From contig NZ_CP036291.1 in assembly GCF_007750855.1 (NCBI RefSeq), positions 372,001 through 436,000 of the forward strand: a stretch of DNA of 64,000 nt, given 5' to 3'. The position numbers and the translations under genes were made by a program. Below are positions 34,064 to 45,319 of this stretch, piece by piece. Position 1 is the first letter of the stretch. The number at the start of each line of letters is the position of its first letter. Source of the DNA: Pirellulimonas nuda (GTDB taxonomy: Bacteria; Planctomycetota; Planctomycetia; Pirellulales; Lacipirellulaceae). The notes under the pieces are model-generated. The model had not been told where the DNA came from, made no database searches, and saw nothing but the letters and a program-made list of their open reading frames with translations.

Positions 34064-34372
34064 ATGCCTATCGATATCGACGGCCTCACCGAAGCCGACC
34101 TGATCGACCTGAACCACCGCATCGTCGAGCGTCTGCGTTTCTTGCAGCAGGCGCGGACGCACCGGGCGATGCTGCGGTTCCGCATCGGCGAGCGGGTGAC
34201 GTTCGACGACGGCGGCGCCCCCGTGGTTGGGGTGGTGACGCGCTACAATAAGAAGTCGGTGTCGCTGGTCGACTCGGTCGGCCGGCGCTGGACCGTCGCC
34301 CCGCAACTTCTCAGCCCGGTCGACGCGCCCGCCGACCAGGTTGTGGAAGCCAAGCGGCTCGGACAGGGATAA
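34064..34372 (+). CDS. Conserved small protein, unknown function
   Basis: A 102-residue protein, MPIDIDGLTEADLIDLNHRI at the start, continuing VERLRFLQQART, then FRIGERVTFDDGG, VVGVVTRYNKKSVSLVDSVG and RRWTVAPQLLSPV. It has an N-terminal helical part followed by an SH3-like small beta-barrel (about 45-90). This layout suggests a nucleic-acid- or protein-binding adaptor. I start at the second ATG (34064) because the upstream residues MRRRIQD are atypical; 34043 remains possible. No operon partner. Confidence 0.7.
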   Translation: MPIDIDGLTEADLIDLNHRIVERLRFLQQARTHRAMLRFRIGERVTFDDGGAPVVGVVTRYNKKSVSLVDSVGRRWTVAPQLLSPVDAPADQVVEAKRLGQG

Positions 34373-34501
34373 CGCGGTGGGTCTTGGCCCGGAGGAACCG
34401 TTACCCGCTGATGGCGCCGTCGTGACCGCAAAAAACGCGCGGCTATCGCCGTCGGCGCAAGGATTTCGAATTTCGGGTTCTCGGTTTCCGCGCCACAACC
34501 G

Positions 34502-34531
34502 TTGGCCGCAACCGCGGCGTGGGGTTAGACT
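34502..34531 (+). promoter_or_regulatory. Possible promoter before the ELWxxDGT surface protein
   Basis: TTGGCC (34502-34507) and TAGACT (34526-34531) are spaced by 18 bases, about 45 bases before the ATG. Partial consensus match only. Confidence 0.3.
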
Positions 34532-34576
34532 GGGGTTGCCCCTCTCCCGCTCCATTCCGCCGCTGCGCCCCTCGTC

Positions 34577-37507
34577 ATGTCCCACCGCCCCTCCCCCCGC
34601 GCCGCCGGCCGGCGGCTGCGAGTTGAGTCGCTTGAGACTCGCTGCATGCTGAGCGCGGATTTGCGGTTGTTGGCGGATGTTGAGACGCGGACGCAGTCGT
34701 CCAACCCAGTGGGCTACTGGGAGCTAGGCGACCAAGCCGTCTTCTTTGCGGACGACGGCGGTGGCTACGACCTGTACGTCTCAGATGGTACGGACGCCGG
34801 CACCCAGGCAATCAAGCAGTTAGATGCGAGCATTCTTATAACCGTGTCCGGCGTGACCGCTGGAGACTTGCTGTACCTCAGCTTTGCTGCGCAGCTTTGG
34901 CGCACCGACGGGACAGCCGCGGGAACATTCTCGCTCACGGCCGGCATGCCCGACCCAACGCTGCGACCACAGAACCTCACCGCGGTGGGGTCGCGCCTGT
35001 TCTTCACCGCCAACGAGGACGACCTTGAGGATTCGGGTCGGCACGGGGAAGAGTTGTGGGTGTCGGACGGCACGGTTGCTGGAACCGCGCTGGTGAAGGA
35101 CATCACGCCGGGCGTTTATTCGTCGCAGCTAGAAGACTTTGTGGTCGCCGGCGAGCAATTGGTGTTCACCAATGACAAGGATCAGGTCTGGATCAGCGAT
35201 GGGACCGAAGCGGGTACGGTGCTCGTCCGCGACTTCGACCCCGCGGCGCACCCCGACCTGCAACCTGCCGCCGTCCGCGACGGTTACGGCTACGTCGCGT
35301 TTGGCTCTGAGCTGTGGAAGTTCAGTCTAGAGTCAGGCAGCGCAGAACTAGCGATCGATTTGGCGTCGCAGGGGGGCGGTCCTGTCGATGGTCTGACCGC
35401 CGCGAGCGGGAGCCTGTGGTTCTTCGCAGCGAGTCAGTTTTGGACGTGGGACGGCGAGTCTGCTTCGGCTGAATCCCTCACCGGCATCGGCTTTGGCTCG
35501 CTGAAGGACCCCCGCATCCTTGCTGCCCCGTACGGGGTGTTCGTTACTGCAACGGTCAACGGCGCCTCGACGGCCTGGGTGTCGGACGGCGCCGCGGCCG
35601 GGACCCAGCAGTTGTACTCAAACGTTGGCGGCACGCCGCCCGACGCGGTGACGCTGGGCGACTTCACCTACTACGCCCGGACGGGCGTGTGGCGGACGAG
35701 CGGGCCGCTTGGCGTAACAGAGCTAATTGCTCCGACGACCAGCTACGCGGACGGATCACTTGCGGTAGTGGGCGACCGACTATTCTATGTCGATGCGTAC
35801 AAGCTCTATTCCACGGACGGGTCCCCTACGGGGACACACGCTGTACCTGGCGGGGAGAAAACGGAGCTCTGGTTCAATGTGATTGGCGACCAGGTCTTCT
35901 TTTCTGCAAGATCGCCAACCTACGACCGCGAGCCGTGGCGGGCGGACGCTTCGGGCGCCAGCTTGATTCGAGACATCCGCACCCAAACGTTCGGTTCTTC
36001 GCCCCGCCGTCTAACTCCAGCGGGCAAAGGAATTGCATTCGCGGCCCAGTCTACGCGCATCTACCTCAGTGACGGGGAAAGTGTTGCGTCGGTCGCGCCG
36101 CTCCGGGTCGATATCAAAAGCGTTAGGCCGATAGTGCAACACAACGGCGCACTTTACGTATCGGGAGGCGTACCGACGTCATCGTTCCTGACTGAGCTCT
36201 ATCGAATCGATGCAGAGGGGCCGGTTCAAATTACTGCGCTCGTTCCGGGTGGCAGCGTGTCTCCGCCCGATTGGCTCACGAGCACGGACGACGGACTCTA
36301 CTTTTCCGCGCGGGGACTGGCGGAGGATGGCCAATACGTGCATGGCGTCTGGCGGACGGACGGTGTATCGGGAAGTACGCAACTCGTGTGGTCAGGCGGT
36401 TATGCACCACGTAGTCTTCCCAGCAACCTCGTCGTCAATGGCGACAGCCTCTACTTCTTCTCCAGCAATGGACTGTACAGAACTTACCTCGCGTCGAAAG
36501 TAACGGAGCTCGTCAAACAATTTGATCGCTCCGATTCGAATGAGCTGGCGCTCTCCAACGGGACGCTCTTTCTCTTCGGTTCAGCGGGACCGTACGTGCG
36601 TGAGCTTTGGAGCAGCGATGGAACCGCAGCAGGCACGACACGACTTATCCAGCTTCAAACTAGTTCCCCTTACTCGGCGGCTGAGCGGCCCGTCGTATCG
36701 GGGGGCCAGCTCATTTTCGCAAATGTCCCGCCGACTGGTCCGTCTCAACTTGTACGTTACGTCGGTCCAGGCTTGCCATTAGAAACGCTGGTTACCTTGC
36801 CGAATCAGATATTCATTTTTGCCGATGTCGGCGGCGTCCTCTACTTTCATTTTTCCGATCCTGAGCATGGACGCGAGCTCTGGAAGCTCGACCCCACGAC
36901 CGGCCAACCCGTCATCGTCGCCGACATCAACCCCGGCCCTGCCAGCAGCAACCCGCGCGACATCACCGTCGTCGATGGCCGGCTATACGTCGTGGCGACG
37001 ACGCCCGAGTACGGCGAAGAAGTCTGGGTGGCCGACATCGCCCCCCCCGGCGACTTCAACCGCGACCTAGTGGTCGACGCGGCCGACTACACCGTGTGGC
37101 GGGACCGGCAGGGGAGCGCCGAAGATTACCAGCTTTGGCGGGACAACTTCGGCCGGGTTGGCGGGCTCGACGCGTTGCCGACGCCGCCAGAGCCGGAGCC
37201 GGCGCTAGCCGGGGGCAAAGAGGAAGGGGGCACGGCGGAGGGGGATTCCGGCGCGGCGTACTTCCGGTCGCCCGCCCAAACGCGCGTGGCGGTGCGCCCG
37301 GCATTCCGGCCCCCCGTTGCGTCGGCGGCCGAGCAAGACCTTGCGTTGCTCGAGCTGCTCGAGGCGGCGACTCTCCCCGCGGGCCGTCCCGCTGGACGCC
37401 CCGAGTGGCAGATTGGGGGTGAAGACGCCCCGCAAACCGACGATCTCGACGCCGCTTGGATCGAATGGCCCGGCACAGATTTGGCGTCGGGCCGCCAAAT
37501 CGCTTAA
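34577..37507 (+). CDS. Surface protein with LEPR-XLL signal, ELWxxDGT repeats and dockerin-like end
   Basis: A 976-residue exported protein. The N terminus RLRVESLETRCMLSADL is an LEPR-XLL-type planctomycete signal. Most of the protein consists of beta-propeller-like repeats with motifs such as LYVSDGTDAGT, LWRTDGTAAGTFSL, LWVSDGTVAGTALV and LWSSDGTAAGTTRL, the ELWxxDGT family. Near residue 829, GDFNRDLVVDAADYTVWRD and a partner LWRDNFG resemble a type I dockerin calcium loop. The C terminus is acidic and Pro/Gly rich. It probably acts on the cell surface or extracellularly; its ligand is unknown. AT content is higher in the centre of the gene than in its neighbours. Confidence 0.88.
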   Translation: MSHRPSPRAAGRRLRVESLETRCMLSADLRLLADVETRTQSSNPVGYWELGDQAVFFADDGGGYDLYVSDGTDAGTQAIKQLDASILITVSGVTAGDLLYLSFAAQLWRTDGTAAGTFSLTAGMPDPTLRPQNLTAVGSRLFFTANEDDLEDSGRHGEELWVSDGTVAGTALVKDITPGVYSSQLEDFVVAGEQLVFTNDKDQVWISDGTEAGTVLVRDFDPAAHPDLQPAAVRDGYGYVAFGSELWKFSLESGSAELAIDLASQGGGPVDGLTAASGSLWFFAASQFWTWDGESASAESLTGIGFGSLKDPRILAAPYGVFVTATVNGASTAWVSDGAAAGTQQLYSNVGGTPPDAVTLGDFTYYARTGVWRTSGPLGVTELIAPTTSYADGSLAVVGDRLFYVDAYKLYSTDGSPTGTHAVPGGEKTELWFNVIGDQVFFSARSPTYDREPWRADASGASLIRDIRTQTFGSSPRRLTPAGKGIAFAAQSTRIYLSDGESVASVAPLRVDIKSVRPIVQHNGALYVSGGVPTSSFLTELYRIDAEGPVQITALVPGGSVSPPDWLTSTDDGLYFSARGLAEDGQYVHGVWRTDGVSGSTQLVWSGGYAPRSLPSNLVVNGDSLYFFSSNGLYRTYLASKVTELVKQFDRSDSNELALSNGTLFLFGSAGPYVRELWSSDGTAAGTTRLIQLQTSSPYSAAERPVVSGGQLIFANVPPTGPSQLVRYVGPGLPLETLVTLPNQIFIFADVGGVLYFHFSDPEHGRELWKLDPTTGQPVIVADINPGPASSNPRDITVVDGRLYVVATTPEYGEEVWVADIAPPGDFNRDLVVDAADYTVWRDRQGSAEDYQLWRDNFGRVGGLDALPTPPEPEPALAGGKEEGGTAEGDSGAAYFRSPAQTRVAVRPAFRPPVASAAEQDLALLELLEAATLPAGRPAGRPEWQIGGEDAPQTDDLDAAWIEWPGTDLASGRQIA

Positions 37508-37516
37508 GATACCAGG

Positions 37517-39925
37517 GTGCGAGTACTCCTCCCGCTAATTGCGATCTACGCCCTCGCTGCGCCCGCGGCCGCCCAGCACGCGGCCCAAGCCCCCAGCTTC
37601 GCGCGCGACGTTCAGCCCATCCTTGCCGCACGCTGTTACGCCTGCCACGGGCCGGACCAGCAGCAGTCGGGCCTGGCGCTGCACAGCCGCGCGGGGGCGC
37701 TCGCCGAGGCAGACACGGGGACCCCCGCCGTCACGCCGGGCGACGCGGCCGGCAGCGAGCTGGTGCGGCGTATTGCGTCCAGCGAAGCTTGGGAGCGGAT
37801 GCCCCCCGAGGGGGAGCCGCTCACCGCGACGCAAATCGAAACATTGCGGGCCTGGATCGACGCGGGCGCCGGCTACGAGCCCCACTGGGCGTTTGTTGAG
37901 CGGGGCGATCCACGGCCGCCGGAGACGACCGACCAGCGCTGGGCACGCAACGGCATCGACCGCTTCGTGCTGGCGCGGCTCGAGGCGGCCGGGCTGCGGC
38001 CGGCGGCCGAGGCCGACAATCGCACGCTGGCGCGGCGGCTCTACTACGACCTCACCGGTCTGCCGCCGACGCCGCAGCAATTGGAAGCGTTCCTGCACGA
38101 CGACCGGCCCGACGCCTACGAGCGGTTGGTCGACAAGCTGCTCGACTCGCCCCACTACGGCGAGCGCTGGGCGCGGCACTGGCTCGACCTGGTGCGCTAC
38201 GCGGAGACCAACAGCTTCGAGCGCGACGGCGCCAAGCCGGGCGCGTGGAAGTACCGCGACTACGTCATCCGTTCGCTCAACGACGACAAGCCCTACGACC
38301 GGTTCATCCGCGAGCAGCTCGCCGGCGACGAGCTAGACGAGGTGACCCCCGAGACGATGACCGCCACCGGTTACTACCGGCTGGGCGCCTGGGACGACGA
38401 GCCGGCCGACCCCGAGCAGTCGCTGGCGGACGAGCTCGACAACATCGTCAGCACCACTAGCCAAGCGGTGCTGGGGCTGACCGTCGGCTGCGCGCGGTGC
38501 CACGACCACAAGATCGACCCGGTTCCCCAGACCGACTACTACGGCCTGGTGGCGTTCATGGCGGACGTCACCACCTACGGCGTGCGGTCGGACCAGACCA
38601 CCAACAACCAGTGGGCCGCCAGCGGCGAGCGGGTGAACCGCCAGCACGCGCAGGCGCAGCGGAGGCTAGCGCAGCTCGAACGCCGCGTCCACGACCTCGA
38701 GCAGCGGGGCATCGCCGAGATGCCTGCGGCGGACCAACGCCGCAGCGAGACCCACGAGCGCCCCGAGGTGCTCAAGAAACTCAAAGACTTCCTCCCCAAG
38801 GGGGATTGGCAGCGGTACGAGGGCCTCGTCGCCGAGCGCGACGCGGTGGTGCGCGAGCGCGCGGGGCTGCCGAAGCAAGAGTTCGTGTTGGCGCTTGCCA
38901 AGTGCGACCCGCGTCCCGACGTCACGCACGTGATGCTGCGCGGCAACGCCCACGCGTTGGGCGACCCGGTAGAGCCCTGCTTCCCGGAGCTGTTCGGCGA
39001 CGACCCGCCGCGGCTCCCCACCGCCGCCGAGGGCGCCCGTACCGCCGGCCGGCGGCGGGTGCTGGCCGACTGGATCACGGCGCCCGAGAACCGGCTCACC
39101 CCGCGCGTGATCGCCAACCGCGTGTGGCAGCACCACTTCGGCCGCGGCATCGTCCGCAGCAGCAACAACTTCGGCCAGCTCGGCACGCCCCCCACGCACC
39201 CCGAGCTGCTCGACTGGCTCGCCAATTGGTTGGTCGATAACGATTGGCGGCTCAAGCCGCTGCACCGGCTGATGGTCACGTCGAGCTCGTACCGGATGAG
39301 CAGCCAGGCGGACGACGCGGCGCTCGCCGCCGACCCGCAGAACGACCTGTTCTGGCGGTTCGACATGCGCCGGCTCAGCGCCGAAGAGATCCGCGACACG
39401 GTGCTGCAGGTCAGCGGGCAGCTCGACGGGGCGCTGTACGGACCCAGCATCTACCCGCGGCTGTCGCGCGAGGTGCTTGCCACGCAGAGCCAGCCCGGCA
39501 ACGGCTGGCCGACCACCCCCGACGCCCAGGCGGCGCGTCGCAGCATCTATATCCACGTCAAGCGGAGCCTGATCCCGCCGGAGCTTGCCGCGTTCGACTT
39601 CCCCGAGACCGACACGAGCTGCGAGGCGCGTTTCGTGACCACGCAGCCGGCCCAGGCGCTGAACCTGCTGCACAGCGGCTTCGTGCAGCGGCAGGCGGGG
39701 TTGTTTGCCCAGAGGGTCAAGAAAAAGGCGAGGGGCGAGGGGCGAGAGCTTGTTGTGTATGCGCTCGAGCTAGCGCTCGGCCGGCCGGCGGATGAAGAGA
39801 CGATCGCCGACGGGTTGGAATTGATCGAGACCAGCCAATCGCGTCATGGGTTGTCGCCCGACGCGGCGTTTGAACAGTTTTGTTTGTTGGTGTTGAACCT
39901 GAACGAGTTTGTTTACCTCGATTGA
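37517..39925 (+). CDS. Exported PSCyt1/DUF1549/DUF1553 cytochrome-type protein
   Basis: An 802-residue protein from GTG 37517 with a signal peptide (VLLPLIAIYALAAPAAAQ). A haem c motif CYACH is at residues 40-44 within the planctomycete cytochrome C domain (DVQPILAARCYACHGPDQ). DUF1549 follows (FVLARLEAAGLRPAAEADNR, then HYGERWARHWLDLVRYAETN), then DUF1553 in the last third (NRLTPRVIANRVWQHHFGRG). These proteins pair with DUF1501 proteins, as here, and are thought to act in extracytoplasmic polymer or sugar oxidation; the reaction is not established. A short GAGGGGCGAGGGGCGAG run at 39728-39746 encodes ARGEGRE. Confidence 0.92.
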   Translation: MRVLLPLIAIYALAAPAAAQHAAQAPSFARDVQPILAARCYACHGPDQQQSGLALHSRAGALAEADTGTPAVTPGDAAGSELVRRIASSEAWERMPPEGEPLTATQIETLRAWIDAGAGYEPHWAFVERGDPRPPETTDQRWARNGIDRFVLARLEAAGLRPAAEADNRTLARRLYYDLTGLPPTPQQLEAFLHDDRPDAYERLVDKLLDSPHYGERWARHWLDLVRYAETNSFERDGAKPGAWKYRDYVIRSLNDDKPYDRFIREQLAGDELDEVTPETMTATGYYRLGAWDDEPADPEQSLADELDNIVSTTSQAVLGLTVGCARCHDHKIDPVPQTDYYGLVAFMADVTTYGVRSDQTTNNQWAASGERVNRQHAQAQRRLAQLERRVHDLEQRGIAEMPAADQRRSETHERPEVLKKLKDFLPKGDWQRYEGLVAERDAVVRERAGLPKQEFVLALAKCDPRPDVTHVMLRGNAHALGDPVEPCFPELFGDDPPRLPTAAEGARTAGRRRVLADWITAPENRLTPRVIANRVWQHHFGRGIVRSSNNFGQLGTPPTHPELLDWLANWLVDNDWRLKPLHRLMVTSSSYRMSSQADDAALAADPQNDLFWRFDMRRLSAEEIRDTVLQVSGQLDGALYGPSIYPRLSREVLATQSQPGNGWPTTPDAQAARRSIYIHVKRSLIPPELAAFDFPETDTSCEARFVTTQPAQALNLLHSGFVQRQAGLFAQRVKKKARGEGRELVVYALELALGRPADEETIADGLELIETSQSRHGLSPDAAFEQFCLLVLNLNEFVYLD

Positions 39926-39949
39926 CCTTGTTAAGACTGAGATCGGGCG

Positions 39950-40020
39950 CCACTGCTGGCTTGTCCAGCAGTGTGAAGTGGGTACCCGCTCCGCACTGCT
40001 GGACAAGCCAGCAGTGGCAC
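39950..40020. repeat. CACTGCTGGCTTGTCCAGCAGTG palindromic repeat
   Basis: Left arm CCACTGCTGGCTTGTCCAGC and right arm GCTGGACAAGCCAGCAGTGG, each arm itself self-complementary, lie between the DUF1553 and DUF1501 genes. It could form a cruciform or nested hairpins without stopping the operon entirely. Confidence 0.85.
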
Positions 40021-40044
40021 CCCGTAGGAAGGGCGGCCGTGACC

Positions 40045-41496
<1,452 letters not shown>

Positions 41497-41511
41497 GGGC
41501 GTGCCACCGGT

Positions 41512-41620
41512 GTAGGGTGCACGCAGTGCACCAAGCGGCGGAGCACCCTCGCCCGGACGAGCACCCGGACGAGCACCCCGACGGGCATCCGAGTGGCATG
41601 GCGCCCTGCGTGCACCCTAC
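41512..41620. repeat. GTAGGGTGCAC palindromic repeat (family R1, copy g, expanded)
   Basis: Arms GTAGGGTGCACGCAGTGCAC and CTGCGTGCACCCTAC. The core is lengthened by a short tandem repeat of a GGACGAGCACCC unit (about 41553-41582), unlike the 76-base copies. Confidence 0.75.
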
Positions 41621-41667
41621 AATGGGTCCGATAGAGTTTGTCACTTGTCGCCCCAAAGGTCCGCACC

Positions 41668-42351
41668 ATGCCCGCGCTTCTCCTCACGCTCCTGTTCGCC
41701 GGCGCCGCCGTCGCCGCCGAGCCCCAGCCGCTGTTCAACGGACGCGACCTCGACGGCTGGCACGCCGACGTGCCGGCGCTTGACAAGAACCCCTCGGGCG
41801 AGTCTCCGTTCATCGTCCGCGACGGCATGCTGGTGAGCCTGGGCGACCCGCGTGGGCACCTGATCACCGACGCCGAGCACCAGAACTACCGCCTCGACGT
41901 TGAGTACCGCTTTGCCGCGAAGCCCGGCAACTGCGGCGTGCTGATCCACGCGTCGAAGCCGCGGGCGCTGTACTCCATGTTCCCGCAGTCGTTGGAGGTG
42001 CAGATGCAGTCGCGCGAGGCGGGGGACTTCTGGTGCATCGAAGAAGACGTCACGGTCCCCGACATGGTCGAGCGGCGCGGCCCCAAGCAGAACTGGGGCG
42101 TCAACGGCCGCAAGGCGCGGCGCATCAAGAACCTGACCGACGGATCGGAGAACCCGGTCGGCGAGTGGAACCACATGACAATCGAGACGCTGGGAGACCG
42201 CGTGCGCGTGTGGGTGAACGGCGACCTGGTGAACGACGGCGCCGGCTGCACCGCGAGCAAGGGGCAAATCGCGATCCAGGCAGAGGGCTCCGAGGTAGAG
42301 TTCCGCCGGTTGGACCTGACGCCGATCGAGGCGCTGAGTGAAGAACAATAG
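41668..42351 (+). CDS. DUF1080 family exported protein (3-keto-disaccharide hydrolase-like)
   Basis: A 227-residue protein with a signal peptide (MPALLLTLLFAGAAVAAEPQ) and the DUF1080 jelly-roll pattern: PLFNGRDLDGWHADVP at the start, NYRLDVEYRFAAKPGNCGVL, then GEWNHMTIETLGDRVRVWVN and IAIQAEGSEVEFRRLDL at the end. The family binds or hydrolyses glucans or 3-keto sugars. The ATG at 41668 was chosen because it starts the signal peptide directly. A TAGAGT at 41632 may be its -10 box. It follows the DUF1501 gene behind a palindromic repeat. Confidence 0.9.
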   Translation: MPALLLTLLFAGAAVAAEPQPLFNGRDLDGWHADVPALDKNPSGESPFIVRDGMLVSLGDPRGHLITDAEHQNYRLDVEYRFAAKPGNCGVLIHASKPRALYSMFPQSLEVQMQSREAGDFWCIEEDVTVPDMVERRGPKQNWGVNGRKARRIKNLTDGSENPVGEWNHMTIETLGDRVRVWVNGDLVNDGAGCTASKGQIAIQAEGSEVEFRRLDLTPIEALSEEQ

Positions 42352-42352
42352 G

Positions 42353-42564
42353 CTCTCGCGGAGGCGCAGAGGCGCGGAGGAAGAAGGGGAGAAGGGGTCG
42401 ACAAGGAGCGATTGGAGTTCTTTTGGAGCCGGAAGCGTCAGCGCCCGGAGCTTAGACTGGTGGCGTACAATCCTCCGGGCGCTGACGCTTCCGGCTCTGA
42501 TTCGTTCTTGATTAGACTCATTCTTGTCCGTACTCCGCGCCTCTGCGAGAGATTTCCGTAGCCC
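42353..42564. repeat. Nested repeats: outer CTCTCGCGGAGGCGCAGAGGCG pair, inner GAGCCGGAAGCGTCAGCGCC palindrome (R2 copy a)
   Basis: The inner element spans 42425-42497 with arms GGAGCCGGAAGCGTCAGCGC and GCGCTGACGCTTCCGGCTC. It sits inside an outer inverted pair (GCTCTCGCGGAGGCGCAGAG near 42353 and CGCCTCTGCGAGAGA near 42537-42552). The same nested order is seen at 52042-52217. Confidence 0.75.
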
Positions 42565-42578
42565 CCAGCGAGCCCCCC

Positions 42579-44300
42579 GTGATCGTCGGCATCGACCTCG
42601 GCACCACCAACTCGCTGTGCGCGGTGTTCCAAGACGGGGCGCCGCGGCTTGTGCCCAATTCCTTGGGGGGGTTCCTGACCCCCAGCGTGGTGGCGGTGCT
42701 AGACGACGGCGCCGTGCTGGTGGGCGAGGCGGCCCGCGAGCTGCGCGTCACCCAGCCCCAGCGGTGCGCCTCGTGCTTCAAGCGGCTGATGGGCTCGGGG
42801 GAGAAGCTCACGCTTGCCGGCCGAGAGTTCACCGCGCCGGAGCTATCGAGCCTGGTGCTGGGGTCGCTCAAGCACGACGCCGAAGTGCTGCTCGGCGAGC
42901 CGGTGACCGAGGCGGTAGTGACCGTCCCCGCGTACTTCAACGACAACCAGCGGAAGGCGACCCGGCTGGCCGGGCGGCTCGCGGGGCTCAAGGTGCGGCG
43001 GATCGTCAACGAGCCGACCGCCGCGGCGCTGTGCTACGGGCTGCACGACCGCGACGCCGAGAAGCGGCTGCTGGTGGTCGACCTGGGAGGGGGCACGTTC
43101 GACGTGACGCTGATGGAGGTGTTCGAGGGGACGCTGGAGATCATCAGCACCTCCGGCGAGAGCTTCCTGGGGGGCGAAGACTTCACCGAGCGCCTGGTGG
43201 CGGTGATCCTCAAACGCGACGGCGTGCAACTGGAAGTGGCGGAGCTGAAGCAGCCGCTGCGGGTGGCCCGGCTGCGCCAACAGTGCGAGGCGGCCAAGCG
43301 CGCCCTCGGCGCCGCGGAGGAAGCGCGCGTGGCGCTGCCGGACGAAGCGGGCAACGTCGCGCCGGGGGGCGCCACGGTCAAGGTCACGCGCAAGGCGTTT
43401 GCGGACGCGGTGCGGCCGCTGGTTGAGCGGATCGAGGCGCCGGTGGCCAAGGCGCTGCGCGACGGGCGGGCCTCGCCGGGCGACGTGGACGAGGTGATCC
43501 TGGTCGGGGGCGCCACGCGGATGGCGCCGGTGCGTGAGTTTGTCGAGCGGTACTTCAGCAAGGCGCCCCTCACCAAGATCAACCCGGACGAGGTGGTGTG
43601 CCTGGGCGCGGCGGTGCAGGCGGCGCTGATCGCGGACGACCGCGCGGTGGAAGACATGGTGATGACCGACGTCTGCCCCTTCACGCTGGGGGTCGACTCG
43701 GCCAAGGAGATCGGCGCCCAGCTCAAGAGCGGCTACTTCGTGCCGGTGATCCACCGCAACACGACGATCCCGGTCAGCAAGGAGCACCCGTTCGCCACGA
43801 TCGCCGCGAACCAGAGGACGGTGCGGTTCGATGTGTACCAGGGCGAGCACCGCCGGGTGGAGCAGAACCTGAAGATCGGCTCGCTGGAGGTGACCGGCGT
43901 CCCGGCCGGCCCCGCGGGGCAGACGGTGTGGGTGCGGTTCACGTACGACCTGAACGGCATCCTCGAGGTAGAGGCCTACGCCGAGGGGGCGAGCGACAAG
44001 TTCAGCACCGTCATCACCAGCCACGCCGCGGAGCTGGACGAGGACGATCTGGCCGAGGCGCTCCGGAAGATGCAGGCCCTGAAGTACTACCCGCGCGAGG
44101 ACATGGCCAACCAGCGGCTGCTGCGGATGGGGGAGCGGCTCACGGGCGAGGTGAGCCCGTTCCACCGCGAGCAGCTCGAGCAGGCGCTCGACGCGCTCGA
44201 ACGCGCGATGGGCGAGGGGGACAAGGAGCTAGTAGAATCAACCCGGCAGTTCGTGCTGGAGACGTTCTCGATGCTGGGTTTCGAGGTCGATGAAGAGTGA
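42579..44300 (+). CDS. Hsp70-family chaperone, HscC-like
   Basis: A 573-residue Hsp70 from GTG 42579, shorter than DnaK and close to HscC in length. Phosphate-1 motif IDLGTTNSL (4-12), phosphate-2 [15 protein letters not shown] (about 166-180) and adenosine motif [17 protein letters not shown] (about 307-323) are intact. The C-terminal part retains a substrate-binding domain ([20 protein letters not shown]) with a shortened lid. It overlaps the next gene in GTGA, the first of two coupled membrane-protein genes, as HscC genes often adjoin membrane J-protein genes. Confidence 0.92.
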   Translation: MIVGIDLGTTNSLCAVFQDGAPRLVPNSLGGFLTPSVVAVLDDGAVLVGEAARELRVTQPQRCASCFKRLMGSGEKLTLAGREFTAPELSSLVLGSLKHDAEVLLGEPVTEAVVTVPAYFNDNQRKATRLAGRLAGLKVRRIVNEPTAAALCYGLHDRDAEKRLLVVDLGGGTFDVTLMEVFEGTLEIISTSGESFLGGEDFTERLVAVILKRDGVQLEVAELKQPLRVARLRQQCEAAKRALGAAEEARVALPDEAGNVAPGGATVKVTRKAFADAVRPLVERIEAPVAKALRDGRASPGDVDEVILVGGATRMAPVREFVERYFSKAPLTKINPDEVVCLGAAVQAALIADDRAVEDMVMTDVCPFTLGVDSAKEIGAQLKSGYFVPVIHRNTTIPVSKEHPFATIAANQRTVRFDVYQGEHRRVEQNLKIGSLEVTGVPAGPAGQTVWVRFTYDLNGILEVEAYAEGASDKFSTVITSHAAELDEDDLAEALRKMQALKYYPREDMANQRLLRMGERLTGEVSPFHREQLEQALDALERAMGEGDKELVESTRQFVLETFSMLGFEVDEE

Positions 44301-45319
44301 GCACCCCCACCCCAACCGCCGACGAGCGAACCCGCCGGTACCTGATCCGCCAGTTGCAGCGGAACCCGTGGGAGGCCGCGGATCAGATCGTTGCGTCGCG
44401 CGCCAAGGCGCTCGGCCAGCAGCCGAAGGTAGAGCAGCAGTCGAGCGTCGACCCGGCCGAGCAGCGCCGTGCGGCGCGCGAGGGGCTCGACGCGGTCCGG
44501 GCCGCGTGCTTCACCGGCGACGCGGCGCAGCTCTCGGCCCGGCTCGACGCGCTGCCGCTAGCGGACCTGCCCGACCTGCGCGCCGCGGCCGACCGGCTGC
44601 GGGTGATCCTGGCGTCGCGGAAGGACCTGCCGGCGCTTTCGCAGCAGCCGGGGTTTGATGGCGATTTTTTTGAGTGCTTCAAGCAGGTGCTGGTGAAGCC
44701 GGCGCGCGAGACGACGGTGATGCGGGAGCGGGTGCTGGCTTCGACTCGACAGCGGAAGCTCCGACGGCGGCTGAACGGGATGATCGCACTCATGGAGCGC
44801 GAGATGCCGCAGTTGTGCGCTCTGGAGCGAGACTGGTTGACGACGCTCACCGCCTCGCGGCCCGTGTTGGCGGCTTTTGGTTCGAGTCGGCTCTCAAGTA
44901 TTGTGATCGCCACGCTTCTCGCGCCGCTTGTGCTTATCGTTGTTTTTTGCATCGTGGTGGGAACGGTCGTGTTCATCAGCGGCTTGGTAGGGGGCTGGGA
45001 TTCTTCGGGCGCCGCCCCGCCGAGCACCTACCCCAGCACAAGCGGTGTGCCGGGGCGGTCGAGCAGTACTGCCGCGCCGCAGCCCGATCGCGGATTGGAG
45101 GAACGACGCGAAGAGATGGAGCGTTTCCGTGCAGAATCGGAGGCGCGACGCCAAGAGTTGTTGCGAAAAGTACAGGAATTGAAACGACCCGAGCCGCACT
45201 CGTTTTCGGACCCGCTCCCTGGCGGGTTCGGGCGCCCAAGGCATGTTCCGGTCCCGGAACCGGTGTTCCCCTCGCCGCGGCGGTTGCGGCCGCTGCAAGA
45301 AGGTGAACGCGAGTTTTGA
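44297..45319 (+). CDS. Membrane protein in Hsp70 operon, unknown function
   Basis: A 340-residue protein starting at GTG 44297 within the Hsp70 stop codon. The N-terminal 190 residues are helical and soluble ([20 protein letters not shown] at the start). One or two membrane helices lie near 198-234 ([20 protein letters not shown]). The C-terminal region is Ser/Pro/Gln rich, with a short coiled coil ([20 protein letters not shown], about 265-284). No family is recognised. It overlaps the next gene in TTGA, so all three genes are translationally coupled; it is probably a partner of the chaperone or J-like protein. Confidence 0.75.
   Translation: MSTPTPTADERTRRYLIRQLQRNPWEAADQIVASRAKALGQQPKVEQQSSVDPAEQRRAAREGLDAVRAACFTGDAAQLSARLDALPLADLPDLRAAADRLRVILASRKDLPALSQQPGFDGDFFECFKQVLVKPARETTVMRERVLASTRQRKLRRRLNGMIALMEREMPQLCALERDWLTTLTASRPVLAAFGSSRLSSIVIATLLAPLVLIVVFCIVVGTVVFISGLVGGWDSSGAAPPSTYPSTSGVPGRSSSTAAPQPDRGLEERREEMERFRAESEARRQELLRKVQELKRPEPHSFSDPLPGGFGRPRHVPVPEPVFPSPRRLRPLQEGEREF

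Noticed and set aside
39728..39746. GAGGGGCGAGGGGCGAG run inside the DUF1553 gene as a repeat insertion
   Set aside because: Only about 19 bases long and encoding ARGEGRE in a charged linker; too short to separate from chance.
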